A stretch of 58,782 bases of DNA from JBHPGW01 sp042569785 (GCA_042569785.1 JBHPGW010000008.1:1-58782); one strand, 5' to 3'. Counted from the first letter of the stretch, positions 1 to 10,416 are shown. Program-made: numbers and translations. The notes: a model not told the origin generated them from the letters alone.

Positions 1-2703
1 TTCTTAAACACCATGAATTACATATTGGCACTGCGAGACAACAAGGGCAGTGTTGACGATATTGACCATCTTGGCAACAGGCGGATTCGCACGATCGATG
101 AGCTTGCTTCCGATGAGATCAGAAAGGGCCTGCTCAAACTTCGTAAGACGGTACAGGAAAGAATGAGCAGCCAGAGAGACCCTGAACAGCAGCTAAAAGT
201 AGCTGACCTTGTAAATTCCAAAAGTGTCTCAAGCAGTATCAACTATTTCTTTGGCCGTGGCGAGTTGAGCCAGATCGTAGACCAGACAAACGCCCTGAGC
301 CAATTGACACACGAGAGACGACTTTCGGCGTTAGGTCCAGGAGGTCTAAACAGAAGAAGGGCAGGCTTTGAAGTTCGTGACGTGCACATCAGCCATTACG
401 GCAGGATTTGCCCGATCGAAACTCCTGAAGGTACGAATATCGGCCTGATCTCTTCGCTGGCGGTATTCTCGGAGATCGACGAATATGGTTTCCTGCTTAC
501 ACCTTACCGTAAAGTTAAGAATGGTAAGCTTTCCGGCGATGTCGAATATCTCCGCGCAGATCAGGAGATGAAAACTATACTGGCCCCGCCGAGTACGATA
601 GACCATAAGACAGGCAAGCTTAAAGGACCGATGGCACTTGCAAGAAAAAATGGTGAGTTATCGCTGGTTTCGATCAAGGATATTGATTATATCGATGTTT
701 CACCAAAGCAAACTGTTGGACTTTCCGCTTCCTTGATACCGTTCCTCGAACATGACGACGCAAACCGTGCTCTTATGGGCTCGAACATGCAGAGGCAGGC
801 GGTACCGCTGTTGGAAAGCGAGATGCCCCTTGTCGGAACAGGAATGGAAAAGGTTGTCGGACACAACTCGAGCATGGTTGTCAGAGCCAAAAGTTCGGGT
901 ACTGTAACTTCAGTAGATGCGACAAAGATAGTCGTTAACCAGACCGACGAATATGAGCTTGCAAAGTTTGAAGGCTTGAACGAGAGAACGTGCCTCAATC
1001 AAAAACCAACCGTTAGCCTGGGCCATAAAGTCACAAAAGGACAGGTCATTGCTGATGGTGGCGGAACAAAAAACGGCGTGCTTTCGCTTGGGAAAAATCT
1101 GCTCGTCGGATTCGTTTCTTTCGATGGCTTTAACTTCGAGGATGCGATCATTGTAAACGAAAAGCTCGTAAAGGACGATGCTTTCACGAGCATTCATATT
1201 GACGAGTTTACCGCCGAAGTTCGGGAAACCAGGCTCGGTAAGGAAGAGTTTACCAACGATATACCGAATGTCAGCGAAAAGGCACTTCGAAATCTCGATG
1301 AGCACGGCGTGGTTCGCGAAGGTACCAGGGTATATAATGGTGACATTCTTGTCGGTAAAGTCGTTCCAAAGAGTAAGACAGAACTTACTCCTGAAGAAAA
1401 ACTGCTGCACGCCATATTCGGAAGAGCGGGAGAAGATGTCAAAGAAGATTGCCTCAATCTGCCAAGCGGATATGAAGGGGTTGTTATAAGAACAGAGCGT
1501 TTTGCAAGGAGAGGCGCTGGCGGCGATGAAGCCAAAAAGGTGCTTAAGGCACAGATAAAAGACTACGAAAAACAGATGCTGGCCAAAGAATGTATGGTGT
1601 TCCAGCAGATGATCGAAGCGGTCAACAAGAAATTTACAGACAAGAAGATCAATATCGTAGACCCATCCACACGTCAAAAAGTTGGCGTCAGCGAGGATAC
1701 AGACGTAATCTACGAGCAGATAGAAAACTTTGATATCAAATGGGTAAGGCCTGCAGCTATTCGAGGTGATGCCCAAAAGCTTATTGATAAATATTGGGTT
1801 AAAATAACAGATATTCAGGAAGAAAAGAAAAGAAGGGTCGATACTTTAAAGAGAGGCGACGAACTGCCCAGCGGTGTGCTGGAGATGGTCAAGATTTACG
1901 TAGCCGCAAAACGTACCCTTTCCATCGGTGACAAAATGGCAGGGCGGCATGGTAACAAGGGAGTCATTGCCAAGATCATGCCCGAAGAGGATATGCCGTT
2001 CCTCGAGGATGGAACGTCTCTGGATATATTGTTGAATCCGCTTGGCGTGCCGAGTCGAATGAACGTTGGACAGATACTTGAAACTCACCTCGGATGGGTT
2101 GCAAAAGTGCTTGGCTTTAACGCCATAACCCCGGTTTTTGATGGCGCTAACGAGAATGATATTGTAGAACTTTGCAAAGAGGCTAACCAGGCGATAAGTT
2201 CCAGGCAAACTGAACTAAAAGAGAAAGATCAGGTACCACCGGATAATGAGCTCTTTGTAAAAATTCCTGAGACGCTAAAGACTCAGTTATATGATGGACG
2301 AACTGGCGAACCTTTCATTCAAAAAGCCACGATTGGTTATATGTATATGCTGAAACTCCATCATCTTGTCGATGACAAGATTCACGCTCGTGCCACAGGC
2401 CCTTACAGCTTGATCACGCAGCAGCCGTTAGGCGGAAAAGCAAGGACCGGCGGACAAAGGTTTGGTGAAATGGAAGTATGGGCACTCGAAGGTTATGGAG
2501 CAGCCTACACTTTGCAGGAAATGCTCACCGTAAAAAGTGACGACGTCGAAGGTCGAACGAAAATATATGAATCCATGGTTAAAGGAACAAATAAGCTCGA
2601 AGCAGGAACGCCGTTATCTTTCGATGTGCTCTGTAACGAGATTAGAGGCTTAGGGTTGAATATTCAACTTGAAAAGAAAAGTCTTGGACAAGGTATCCTG
2701 TAG
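1..2703 (+). CDS. rpoB: RNA polymerase beta subunit, 5'-truncated by the window
   Basis: This is the catalytic beta subunit of DNA-dependent RNA polymerase. The reading frame is open from base 1 and the visible 900 residues begin inside the protein (DIDHLGNRRIR, which lies before the rifampicin-pocket region), so the true start is upstream of the window. Recognisable blocks are SQFFG-type SSINYFFGRGELSQIVDQTNALSQLTHERR, the region around GDKMAGRHGNKG that approaches the active site, and the C-terminal GGKARTGGQRFGEMEVWALEGYGA block that contacts beta'. The gene ends 60 bases before the rpoC start, the usual rpoB-rpoC order. An ATG at base 13 is internal and is not a start. Confidence 0.98.
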   Translation, partial: FLNTMNYILALRDNKGSVDDIDHLGNRRIRTIDELASDEIRKGLLKLRKTVQERMSSQRDPEQQLKVADLVNSKSVSSSINYFFGRGELSQIVDQTNALSQLTHERRLSALGPGGLNRRRAGFEVRDVHISHYGRICPIETPEGTNIGLISSLAVFSEIDEYGFLLTPYRKVKNGKLSGDVEYLRADQEMKTILAPPSTIDHKTGKLKGPMALARKNGELSLVSIKDIDYIDVSPKQTVGLSASLIPFLEHDDANRALMGSNMQRQAVPLLESEMPLVGTGMEKVVGHNSSMVVRAKSSGTVTSVDATKIVVNQTDEYELAKFEGLNERTCLNQKPTVSLGHKVTKGQVIADGGGTKNGVLSLGKNLLVGFVSFDGFNFEDAIIVNEKLVKDDAFTSIHIDEFTAEVRETRLGKEEFTNDIPNVSEKALRNLDEHGVVREGTRVYNGDILVGKVVPKSKTELTPEEKLLHAIFGRAGEDVKEDCLNLPSGYEGVVIRTERFARRGAGGDEAKKVLKAQIKDYEKQMLAKECMVFQQMIEAVNKKFTDKKINIVDPSTRQKVGVSEDTDVIYEQIENFDIKWVRPAAIRGDAQKLIDKYWVKITDIQEEKKRRVDTLKRGDELPSGVLEMVKIYVAAKRTLSIGDKMAGRHGNKGVIAKIMPEEDMPFLEDGTSLDILLNPLGVPSRMNVGQILETHLGWVAKVLGFNAITPVFDGANENDIVELCKEANQAISSRQTELKEKDQVPPDNELFVKIPETLKTQLYDGRTGEPFIQKATIGYMYMLKLHHLVDDKIHARATGPYSLITQQPLGGKARTGGQRFGEMEVWALEGYGAAYTLQEMLTVKSDDVEGRTKIYESMVKGTNKLEAGTPLSFDVLCNEIRGLGLNIQLEKKSLGQGIL

Positions 2704-2763
2704 CTGATGAGTTTGTATTAAAAAGAGTTAACTCATAACTGTTTAATGAGGAGTTGGCCCAAT

Positions 2764-5700
2764 ATGTTAGGAAATATATACGATCGTATAAATGATTATG
2801 GTTCAGTTAAGATCTCTCTGGCAGGTCCGAATGATATTAGAAGTTGGTCATTTGGCGAAGTTAGAAAACCAGAGACCATCAACTACAGAACCTATCGCCC
2901 AGAGCGTGACGGCTTGTTCTGCGAGCGGATTTTCGGTCCAGAGCGTGACTGGGAGTGCGCATGCGGTAAATATAAAGGCACAAAATTCAAAGGCATAATT
3001 TGTGACCGCTGCGGAGTTAAGGTTACTCATTCAAGGGTCCGACGAAAAAGAATGGGCCACATCAACTTGGCAGCTCCTGTTGTACATATATGGTTCTTCA
3101 AGGCCATACCGAACCATCTCGGTACAATTTTGGCTATGAAAGCCACAGAGCTGGAAAAAGTTATATATTTCCAGGACTATATTGTAACTGATCCAGGCCA
3201 AAGCCCTTTGGCGGCCGGTCAACTGCTGAGCGAAGAAGAATACCGTGATGCGATGAGCAAATATGGCAGTTCTTTCAAAGCTTTTATGGGCGCTGAAGCC
3301 ATCAGGGAGATGCTCAACAATCTCGACTTAAATGCTCTTAGCATTGAGTTGAAAGAGGGAATATCAAATACAAACAGTGTTCAAAAGACCAAAGATCTTT
3401 CAAAGAGACTAAAAGCGGTTAATGCACTGGCAAGTAGTTCTAACAAACCGGATTGGATGGTAATGGATGTGGCACCGGTTATTCCCCCTGACCTGCGCCC
3501 TCTGGTACTTCTTGAAAGCGGTAATTTTGCCACCAGTGACCTCAACGACCTTTACCGTCGTATTATCAATCGTAATAATCGGCTCAAAAAGCTGATCGAC
3601 CTTAACGCACCGGAAGTGATTATCCGCAACGAAAAGAGAATGCTCCAGCAGGCTGTCGATTCGCTTCTCGATAACAGCCGCTGCAGAAGGCCGGTACTCG
3701 GAAGTAACAATCGACCGCTAAAGAGCCTTACAGATATGATCAAGGGTAAGCAGGGTAGGTTCCGTGAGAATCTGCTCGGCAAACGTGTCGATTATTCGGC
3801 TCGTTCAGTTATCGTTGTAGGACCGAATCTGAAATTACATCAGTGCGGCTTACCAAAGAAGATAGCACTGGAACTCTATCAGCCTTTCATTATTAGAAGG
3901 CTAAAGAAACTCGGTTACGCCGACACCATCAAGAGCGCAAAGAGGATGATCGAAAGGCGAGAAGAGTTCGTATGGGATATTCTCGAAGAAGTCATTCATC
4001 AGCATCCAGTTCTGCTTAACCGTGCGCCGACACTGCACAGAATGGGCGTACAGGCTTTTGAGCCAACACTGGTCGAGGGTAACGCGATTATGCTCCATCC
4101 GCTGGCATGTAAGGGCTTTAACGCTGACTTTGACGGTGACCAGATGGCCGTCCATCTGCCCTTGAGTATCGAAGCACAGGCTGAGACACAGGCGCTCATG
4201 ATGACCACCAACAACATCTTCTCGCCGGCAAACGGGGCTCCAATGGTAGGCCCATCGCAGGACATGGTTATGGGCTGCTACTATTTGACACACGTTACCG
4301 GCGACGAACAGGACAAAGGCTTCGGAATGATGTTCCGGGATACATACGAGGCAATAACAGCTGAGGAACTTGGCAAAGTCAGTATACAGGCTCTTGTCAA
4401 GGTAAAGGTCGATAAGCTCGTAATTGATGACCCGTCTAGGCAGACTGATAAAGAGACGGTACTTAACGCAAAAGGCACTGAAACGATCATCGAGACGACC
4501 GTTGGAAGATGTATTTTCAATGACATCCTGTCGCCGGAAATGCCGTTTTACAATTTGACGATGTCAGGAAAAATGCTAAGTCGTGTCATTAGCGACTGTT
4601 CAGTGTTCGCAGGCAGCAACCCTACTGTCGATCTGCTTGACAATATTAAGGATATTGGTTTTAAATACGCCACTCTTTCAGGACTTAGCATTGGTGTTAC
4701 GGACCTCAAGATTCCTCTTGCCAAACAGACTATTATCGATGAGACCGAAAAGAAAGTCGCCAAGATATACAAAAATTATAATGCCGGCGTCTTGACCGAA
4801 AGGGAAAGATACAATCAGGTCATTGATGCATGGACCCATGCGCGTGTAGCGGTAACCGGTGAAATGATGAAAGGCTTCATGAATGATACCACTGTTGATG
4901 GCAGGCCGTATCTGAACCCGGTTTACGTTATGAGTGATTCCGGTGCAAGAGGCAGCGTCGATCAGATACAGCAGCTTGCGGGTATGAGAGCGCTGATGGC
5001 AAAACCAAGTGGAGAGATCATTGAGACGCCTATTAAATCAAACTTCCGTGAGGGAATGACTGTGCTTGAGTATTTCAGCTCAACTCACGGTGCGCGTAAA
5101 GGTTTGGCTGATACCGCCTTGAAGACTGCAAATTCCGGATACCTCACGAGAAAGCTTATCGATGTTGCTCAAAATGCCATAGTAACTGAGCGAGACTGCG
5201 GAACCCTGCAGGGAATCACAAAGAGTACAGTAAATGTCGGCCAGCAGGTTGACGTCCCTCTTTCTGAACTGGTCATAGGAAGGACCGCAAGGGACAATAT
5301 TCGCAATCCGATCACCGATGAAATGATCGTATATGAAAACGAGGTTATTACACCTGAGACCGCTGCCAGGATAGAGGCTCTGGGCCTTGAGGCTATTAGG
5401 GTCAGAAGCGTACTGACCTGTGACAGTTCTCCGGGAGTCTGTGCAAAGTGTTATGGATGGGACCTCAGTACAAACAACCTTGTCGAGGAAGGTGCCGCTG
5501 TCGGAATTATTGCCGCTCAATCGATCGGTGAGCCGGGTACTCAGTTGACACTGCGTACATTCCACACCGGTGGTGTTGCTTCAAGAGCGATCCTTGAACG
5601 CGAACAGACCGCACCGGCTGATGGTAAGATACAATATCGTGACATTAACGCTGTACTGGTAAAGCGTGATGATAAGACCAAAGATACGATTGCCCTCAAA

Positions 5701-7080
5701 CGAAATGGAGAGATATCACTTCTCGACGACAAGGATCGTGAGATTGAAAGATTGAAAGTACCCTATGGAGCTGCGATACTGGTTAAAGATGGAGTCAGCG
5801 TAAAACAGGGACAGGTATTGTTCCAGTGGGATCCGCACCGTACACCAATACTGGCTGAAGTTGCTGGACAGGTGGCATTTGTAGATATCGTTGAAGGTGA
5901 AACTGTACGTGTCGAAGAAGAAAGAAAGGGGCAGGCTGGTAGACCCGTCGTTATTGAGCATAAGGGCGACAGGCATCCGCAGATCATTATAGAAGACTCA
6001 GCAGGGAAAATTCTCGATGTCCATTACCTCCCCGCAGGTGCTCGAATAGAGCTTGATGAAGGCGACAAGGTACAGGCCGGTCAACTCGTTGCCCATCAGC
6101 CAAGGGCAACTGGCGGTACACAGGATATTACCGGTGGCCTGCCAAGGGTTACAGAAGTCTTCGAGGCAAGAAAGCCAAAGGAACCATCCGCAATGGCCGA
6201 GATCAGCGGAAAGGTTGAACTGAGAAGTGACAAACGAAAAGGCAAAATGACCATCATCGTTAGCAGTGAAAAGATGGAAAAGGAACACCACGTGCCACGT
6301 GACAGACATCTGAACGTCCATACAGGTGACCTGATCGAAGCGGGAAGCCTTTTGACCGATGGACCTCTTGTACCGCACGATATACTGAGAATTAAGGGCG
6401 AAGAAGCTCTGCAGAGATATCTGATCACCGAAATTCAAAATGTCTATAGGTCACAGAACGTTACCATCAATGACAAGCATATCGAGATCATCTGTGCCCA
6501 GATGATGCGTAAAGTCGAGATGGAGGCTATCGGAGACAGTGCGTTCCTGCCTGGAGAGGTTGTTGGAAAATTCACCTTCCAGAGAGAGAATGAAAGACTC
6601 TCTACCAGTTTAAAGATCACAAACGCAGGTGACTCGACTGACGTTAACAAGGGAGACGTTATTTCAAAGAAGCAGCTTGAGGAGTTCAATGAAAAGCTTG
6701 AAATGTTAGGCGGAGCCTTGATAAAGGGCAAAAAGCCAAAACCAGCTACCGCAAAGACCCTTCTTTTAGGTATCACAAAGGCCTCACTACAGTCTGAGAG
6801 CTTTATCGCGGCGGCAAGTTTCCAGGAAACAACGAAAGTCTTGACTGAAGCTTCATTATCCGGTAGAATAGACGATCTTCACGGATTGAAGGAAAATGTG
6901 ATACTTGGACATTTAATTCCGGCAGGCACCGCCTTTAAGCCGCACCTCGAGATGAAGGTAAAACATCTCGTCGAGGCTCCGCTGCCTAAGGAATTTAAAG
7001 AACTTGAAGAGGTCGAAGAGGCAAAAGCTGCCGAAGCAAAAGCAGACGCTGCTGTCAAGGAAGCCCTTGGTATCGACTGA
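2764..7080 (+). CDS. rpoC: RNA polymerase beta' subunit
   Basis: This is the second catalytic subunit of RNA polymerase. It has about 1438 residues, normal for bacteria outside the split-rpoC groups. The N-terminal zinc-binding motif (CACGKY...ICDRCGVKV) is present. The Mg2+-chelating loop NADFDGD sits at about residues 453-459. The trigger-loop/bridge region includes SIGEPGTQLTLRTFHTGG. The C-terminus carries a short E/A/K-rich tail. I chose the ATG at 2764 because GAGGAG lies at 2748-2753, 10 bases before it. The in-frame ATG at 2746 would overlap that ribosome binding site and add six residues. It is co-transcribed with rpoB and probably with rpsL. Confidence 0.98.
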   Translation: MLGNIYDRINDYGSVKISLAGPNDIRSWSFGEVRKPETINYRTYRPERDGLFCERIFGPERDWECACGKYKGTKFKGIICDRCGVKVTHSRVRRKRMGHINLAAPVVHIWFFKAIPNHLGTILAMKATELEKVIYFQDYIVTDPGQSPLAAGQLLSEEEYRDAMSKYGSSFKAFMGAEAIREMLNNLDLNALSIELKEGISNTNSVQKTKDLSKRLKAVNALASSSNKPDWMVMDVAPVIPPDLRPLVLLESGNFATSDLNDLYRRIINRNNRLKKLIDLNAPEVIIRNEKRMLQQAVDSLLDNSRCRRPVLGSNNRPLKSLTDMIKGKQGRFRENLLGKRVDYSARSVIVVGPNLKLHQCGLPKKIALELYQPFIIRRLKKLGYADTIKSAKRMIERREEFVWDILEEVIHQHPVLLNRAPTLHRMGVQAFEPTLVEGNAIMLHPLACKGFNADFDGDQMAVHLPLSIEAQAETQALMMTTNNIFSPANGAPMVGPSQDMVMGCYYLTHVTGDEQDKGFGMMFRDTYEAITAEELGKVSIQALVKVKVDKLVIDDPSRQTDKETVLNAKGTETIIETTVGRCIFNDILSPEMPFYNLTMSGKMLSRVISDCSVFAGSNPTVDLLDNIKDIGFKYATLSGLSIGVTDLKIPLAKQTIIDETEKKVAKIYKNYNAGVLTERERYNQVIDAWTHARVAVTGEMMKGFMNDTTVDGRPYLNPVYVMSDSGARGSVDQIQQLAGMRALMAKPSGEIIETPIKSNFREGMTVLEYFSSTHGARKGLADTALKTANSGYLTRKLIDVAQNAIVTERDCGTLQGITKSTVNVGQQVDVPLSELVIGRTARDNIRNPITDEMIVYENEVITPETAARIEALGLEAIRVRSVLTCDSSPGVCAKCYGWDLSTNNLVEEGAAVGIIAAQSIGEPGTQLTLRTFHTGGVASRAILEREQTAPADGKIQYRDINAVLVKRDDKTKDTIALKRNGEISLLDDKDREIERLKVPYGAAILVKDGVSVKQGQVLFQWDPHRTPILAEVAGQVAFVDIVEGETVRVEEERKGQAGRPVVIEHKGDRHPQIIIEDSAGKILDVHYLPAGARIELDEGDKVQAGQLVAHQPRATGGTQDITGGLPRVTEVFEARKPKEPSAMAEISGKVELRSDKRKGKMTIIVSSEKMEKEHHVPRDRHLNVHTGDLIEAGSLLTDGPLVPHDILRIKGEEALQRYLITEIQNVYRSQNVTINDKHIEIICAQMMRKVEMEAIGDSAFLPGEVVGKFTFQRENERLSTSLKITNAGDSTDVNKGDVISKKQLEEFNEKLEMLGGALIKGKKPKPATAKTLLLGITKASLQSESFIAAASFQETTKVLTEASLSGRIDDLHGLKENVILGHLIPAGTAFKPHLEMKVKHLVEAPLPKEFKELEEVEEAKAAEAKADAAVKEALGID

Positions 7081-7115
7081 GAATTTTAGATTTTATTTTA
7101 AGACGAAAGTAAATT

Positions 7116-7484
7116 ATGCCTACAATTAATCAATTGGTTAGAAAGCCGAGGTCGAAAACCAAAGGTGCCAGGAGAATTTCTGACATCAGAGGATGCCCGC
7201 AAAAGCGAGGCGTCTGTCTGATCGTAAGAACCCAGACGCCCAAGAAGCCTAACTCGGCACTTAGAAAGATAGCTCGTGTCAGACTCACTAACGGTAAAGA
7301 AGTCACCGCGTATATTCCAGGCATCGACCACAATCTGCAGGAGCATAGCCAGGTCGTAGTGCGTGGCGGTCGTGTAAGAGATTTACCAGGTGTCAGATAC
7401 CATATTGTTCGAGGTGTACTTGACTGTGCCGCTGTCGAAAACAGAAAGCAGGGAAGAAGTAAATACGGTGCGAAGAAATCTTAA
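7116..7484 (+). CDS. rpsL: 30S ribosomal protein S12
   Basis: S12 sits at the decoding centre of the small ribosomal subunit. The 122-residue product has the canonical start MPTINQLVRKPR and the conserved KPNSALRKIARVRLTNG and PGVRYHIVRG segments, including the lysines associated with streptomycin resistance. It lies 35 bases after rpoC and 53 bases before rpsG, as in the usual rpoBC-str arrangement. The ribosome binding site is weak (GACGAAAGT), so translation may partly depend on coupling with rpoC. Confidence 0.98.
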   Translation: MPTINQLVRKPRSKTKGARRISDIRGCPQKRGVCLIVRTQTPKKPNSALRKIARVRLTNGKEVTAYIPGIDHNLQEHSQVVVRGGRVRDLPGVRYHIVRGVLDCAAVENRKQGRSKYGAKKS

Positions 7485-7537
7485 CTTTAAAATAGAAAAT
7501 TTATTGCGTTACGCTGTAAACAAAAAATGAGGAAATT

Positions 7538-8011
7538 ATGGCAAAGAAATTCACGGCTTCGGCCCAACAATTGAAACCGGACCCGAAATTTAATAACAAA
7601 CTGGTTTCAAAGTTTATTAACTGCTTGATGCTCGACGGCAAAAAGTCTGTCGCACAACGGGTCTTTTACGATGCGCTCGATATCATTGCGAAAAAGATGG
7701 ACGATACTGAGCCTGTTGATGTCTTTGAAACTGCCGTCAACAATGTAAAACCAATGCTTGAGGTTCGCAGCAAACGTGTCGGAGGAGCGAGCTACCAGGT
7801 ACCGATGCAGGTTAGCTCAAAGCGTCAGCTGTCACTTGCCTTTAGATGGATACTTCAGTCTTCAAGAGGCAAAAAGGGTAAACCTATGTGCCAAAGACTT
7901 GCAGCCGAGTTGCTCGATGCGTACGAGAAGAAGGGTTCTGCCATGACAACACGTGAGAACGTACACAGAATGGCTGAAGCGAACAAGGCGTTCGCGCATT
8001 TTGCATGGTAA
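7538..8011 (+). CDS. rpsG: 30S ribosomal protein S7
   Basis: S7 is a primary 16S rRNA binder that nucleates assembly of the 30S head. The 157 residues match the family length. Conserved parts include NKLVSKFINCLMLDGKKSVAQRVFYDALD, VEVRSKRVGGASYQVP-like KRVGGASYQVPMQV, and the C-terminal MTTRENVHRMAEANKAFAHFAW. The start is preceded by a GAGGAAA ribosome binding site. A strong terminator follows 20 bases after the stop, so this gene appears to close the rpoB-rpoC-rpsL-rpsG transcript. Confidence 0.98.
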   Translation: MAKKFTASAQQLKPDPKFNNKLVSKFINCLMLDGKKSVAQRVFYDALDIIAKKMDDTEPVDVFETAVNNVKPMLEVRSKRVGGASYQVPMQVSSKRQLSLAFRWILQSSRGKKGKPMCQRLAAELLDAYEKKGSAMTTRENVHRMAEANKAFAHFAW

Positions 8012-8031
8012 AAAATATCGACGATTACCAG

Positions 8032-8066
8032 GAGCGGATAGACAAAAACTATCCGCTCTTTTTATT
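8032..8066 (+). terminator. Rho-independent terminator after rpsG
   Basis: A perfect 10-bp stem GAGCGGATAG (8032-8041) / CTATCCGCTC (8049-8058) with a 7-base loop is followed directly by a T-rich run (TTTTTATTTTT). It lies between rpsG and fusA, so fusA needs read-through or a promoter in the 60 bases before its start. I saw no convincing promoter there, so the terminator may act as a partial attenuator. Confidence 0.9.
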
Positions 8067-8118
8067 TTTACATTTTTAATAACCCAGGCACTAATCACTG
8101 TGCACGAGACAGGAAAAA

Positions 8119-10194
8119 ATGGATAGTTTAAAGAAATTAAGAAATATTGGTATCATGGCTCACATCGACGCAGGCAAAACCACCGTCACAGAGCGCATGC
8201 TGTATTATACCGGCAGAACCTATAAAATGGGCGAGGTACACAATGGTACCGCGGTCATGGACTTCATGGAAGAAGAGCAGAAACGAGGCATCACAATAAC
8301 ATCAGCTGCCACGAAATGTCCATGGAAGGATTTCGAGATCAACCTCATCGACACCCCGGGCCATATCGATTTTACCGCAGAGGTCGAACGCTCACTGCGT
8401 GTACTCGACGGTGCCGTTGCCGTTTTTGACGGCTCGGAAGGAGTACAGGCTCAGAGCGAAACCGTCTGGAGACAGGGCCAAAAATACAACCTGCCGTGCC
8501 TTTGTTTTGTAAACAAAATGGACAAGGTCGGCGCAGACTTCGAGATGACCATCGACAGTATCCGAGACAAACTCGTCGCAAATCCCATCATCATGCAATT
8601 ACCAATAGGCGCAGGAGATGATTTTAATGGCTTAATAGATCTGCTTACGATGAAGGCCGTTTTCTACAAAACCGAAAACCTCGGCGCAGCTTTCATCGAA
8701 ACTGATATCCCCCAAGATATGCATGACACCGCCGAGCTTCATCGTCACGACCTGATCGATACTGCCGCGGAGTTCGACGAAGAAATGATGGACCTTTACA
8801 TCCACGACAAACCCGTCAGCATCGAGATTATCAACCGAGCCGTCAGAAAAGCTGCTTTGGCTAACAAGCTTAACCCAGTATTCGTTGGCTCTGCTCTGAA
8901 AAATATCGGTGTACAAAGACTGCTCGATGCCGTCGTAACATATTTGCCTTCACCGTTGGATAAGCCCGATATAGTGGCCCACAATCCAAAAGACAAGAAA
9001 AAACAGATGGCTGTAAAGTGCGACCCAAATCTGCCGCTCGTTGCCCTTGTCTTCAAGATCACAAGCGATTCACATGGCGACCTGAATTTCCTGCGGATAT
9101 ATCAGGGCACCTTAAAACCGAGTACCCGTGTCCTTGATGCAAGCCGAAACCGACGAGAAAACATCACACGAATCTTCGAAATGCACGCAGGCGAAAGAAA
9201 GATACTCGACTCGGCCAAAGCCGGTGACATCGTCGCAGTAATAGGACTCAAGAAAACTCTTACTGGCGATACGATCTGCGACAGTAAAAAACCGATCACT
9301 CTGCCCAGCATCACGTTTCCGCAGACCGTTATCAGTATGTCCATAGAACCAAAAACCGCTGCCGACAAGAATAAGCTCTCCGAGGCACTGGCCAATTTAA
9401 GACGCGAGGATCCAACCTTTGAATGTAAGCTCGACTCAGAGACCGGTCAGACTATCATCAGTGGAATGGGCGAGCTGCACCTCGAAGTCCTCCAGCACAA
9501 GCTTGTACGTGAAAAGGGTGTTAACGTCAAAGTCGGCAAACCGCGGGTTGCATATAAAGAAGCTATCACCATCCAGACGCAAGCCGAAGGCAAATTCATC
9601 AGGCAGACTGGCGGACACGGACAGTTCGGACACGTTGTATTAACTATTGAACCGCTAATGACAGAAGACGGACACTGGAGCAGGGAAATTGAATTTGAAA
9701 ACAAAGTCATCAGCGGCAACGTTCCGAAAGAGTATATCTCTTCCGTTGAAACAGGCGCAAGGGACGCACTGACCAGCGGAACACTGGCCAGCTACCCGGT
9801 CGTTGGTGTTAAAGTTACACTAATTGACGGCTCGCATCATCCCGTCGATTCTTCCGATCTGGCCTTCGAGCAGGCTGCTATGATCGCCGTCGAAACTGCC
9901 CTCAAAAAAGCTCAACCTGTTCTGTTAGAGCCGGTTATGAAACTGCAGGTCGTTGTTCCAGAAACAAATTTTGGCGTTATACAGGGCAACTTGTTAGGCA
10001 AGAGAGGCATCATAACAGACACAAAAATGCACGGCACCATGAGAGTAATTGACGCTAAGGTACCCTTAGTCGAAATGTTCGGCTACTCATCTGACATAAG
10101 AAGCGCAACCGCCGGCAGAGGCACCTTCACAATGGAACCCTTAAGCTACGAAAAAGTACCGGAACAATTAGCAAAAAAACTACTCTTACTCTAA
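8119..10194 (+). CDS. fusA: Translation elongation factor G
   Basis: This is the GTPase that drives ribosomal translocation. It has 691 residues, the normal length. The G motifs are visible: AHIDAGKTT at residues 14-22, the switch II motif DTPGHIDF, and NKMDKVG. Domain IV carries GGHGQFGHV. The ribosome binding site AGGAAAA precedes the ATG at 8119. It follows rpsG as in str operons, but rpsJ and tuf do not follow; a DUF4139 gene comes next. Confidence 0.97.
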   Translation: MDSLKKLRNIGIMAHIDAGKTTVTERMLYYTGRTYKMGEVHNGTAVMDFMEEEQKRGITITSAATKCPWKDFEINLIDTPGHIDFTAEVERSLRVLDGAVAVFDGSEGVQAQSETVWRQGQKYNLPCLCFVNKMDKVGADFEMTIDSIRDKLVANPIIMQLPIGAGDDFNGLIDLLTMKAVFYKTENLGAAFIETDIPQDMHDTAELHRHDLIDTAAEFDEEMMDLYIHDKPVSIEIINRAVRKAALANKLNPVFVGSALKNIGVQRLLDAVVTYLPSPLDKPDIVAHNPKDKKKQMAVKCDPNLPLVALVFKITSDSHGDLNFLRIYQGTLKPSTRVLDASRNRRENITRIFEMHAGERKILDSAKAGDIVAVIGLKKTLTGDTICDSKKPITLPSITFPQTVISMSIEPKTAADKNKLSEALANLRREDPTFECKLDSETGQTIISGMGELHLEVLQHKLVREKGVNVKVGKPRVAYKEAITIQTQAEGKFIRQTGGHGQFGHVVLTIEPLMTEDGHWSREIEFENKVISGNVPKEYISSVETGARDALTSGTLASYPVVGVKVTLIDGSHHPVDSSDLAFEQAAMIAVETALKKAQPVLLEPVMKLQVVVPETNFGVIQGNLLGKRGIITDTKMHGTMRVIDAKVPLVEMFGYSSDIRSATAGRGTFTMEPLSYEKVPEQLAKKLLLL

Positions 10195-10226
10195 CTGCCG
10201 CACATACCGTAATCGTTCAACCCTCA

Positions 10227-10248
10227 ACCCTGCTTGGGGGGTGTTTTT
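10227..10248 (+). terminator. Probable terminator after fusA
   Basis: A short stem ACCC (10227-10230) / GGGT (10239-10242) is followed by GTTTTT. The stem is only 4 bp, but it lies just downstream of the fusA stop and ahead of a new promoter-like region. Confidence 0.5.
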
Positions 10249-10287
10249 CATTTACTGAATAAAACACAGAAATAAGCTGTTTTTCTT

Positions 10288-10316
10288 TTGACAACGTATC
10301 GTATTTTATATACGGT
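10288..10316 (+). promoter_or_regulatory. Possible sigma-70 promoter for the DUF4139 gene
   Basis: A consensus -35 box TTGACA (10288-10293) is followed by the AT-rich stretch TTTTATATACGG. The best -10 candidates (TATATA, TATACG) are 13-15 bases away, shorter than the ideal 17, so confidence is limited. Confidence 0.4.
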
Positions 10317-10416
10317 TCATTGGGCACAAGGTGTTTTCTGATTGAAAAATATCGTTTTTTCAATCAAGAGCAGTATGAATGTTAATATTGGTGTGTCATT
10401 TTGGGAGGTCCTTACC

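Noticed and set aside
910..1776. A 288-codon open frame on the minus strand inside rpoB
   Set aside because: It lies entirely opposite a conserved rpoB region, has no ribosome binding site and no recognisable protein features; it is a shadow of the rpoB codon pattern.
3901..4293. A 130-codon minus-strand frame across the rpoC active-site region
   Set aside because: The DNA there is constrained by NADFDGD and neighbouring rpoC motifs on the plus strand; the antisense peptide has no support.
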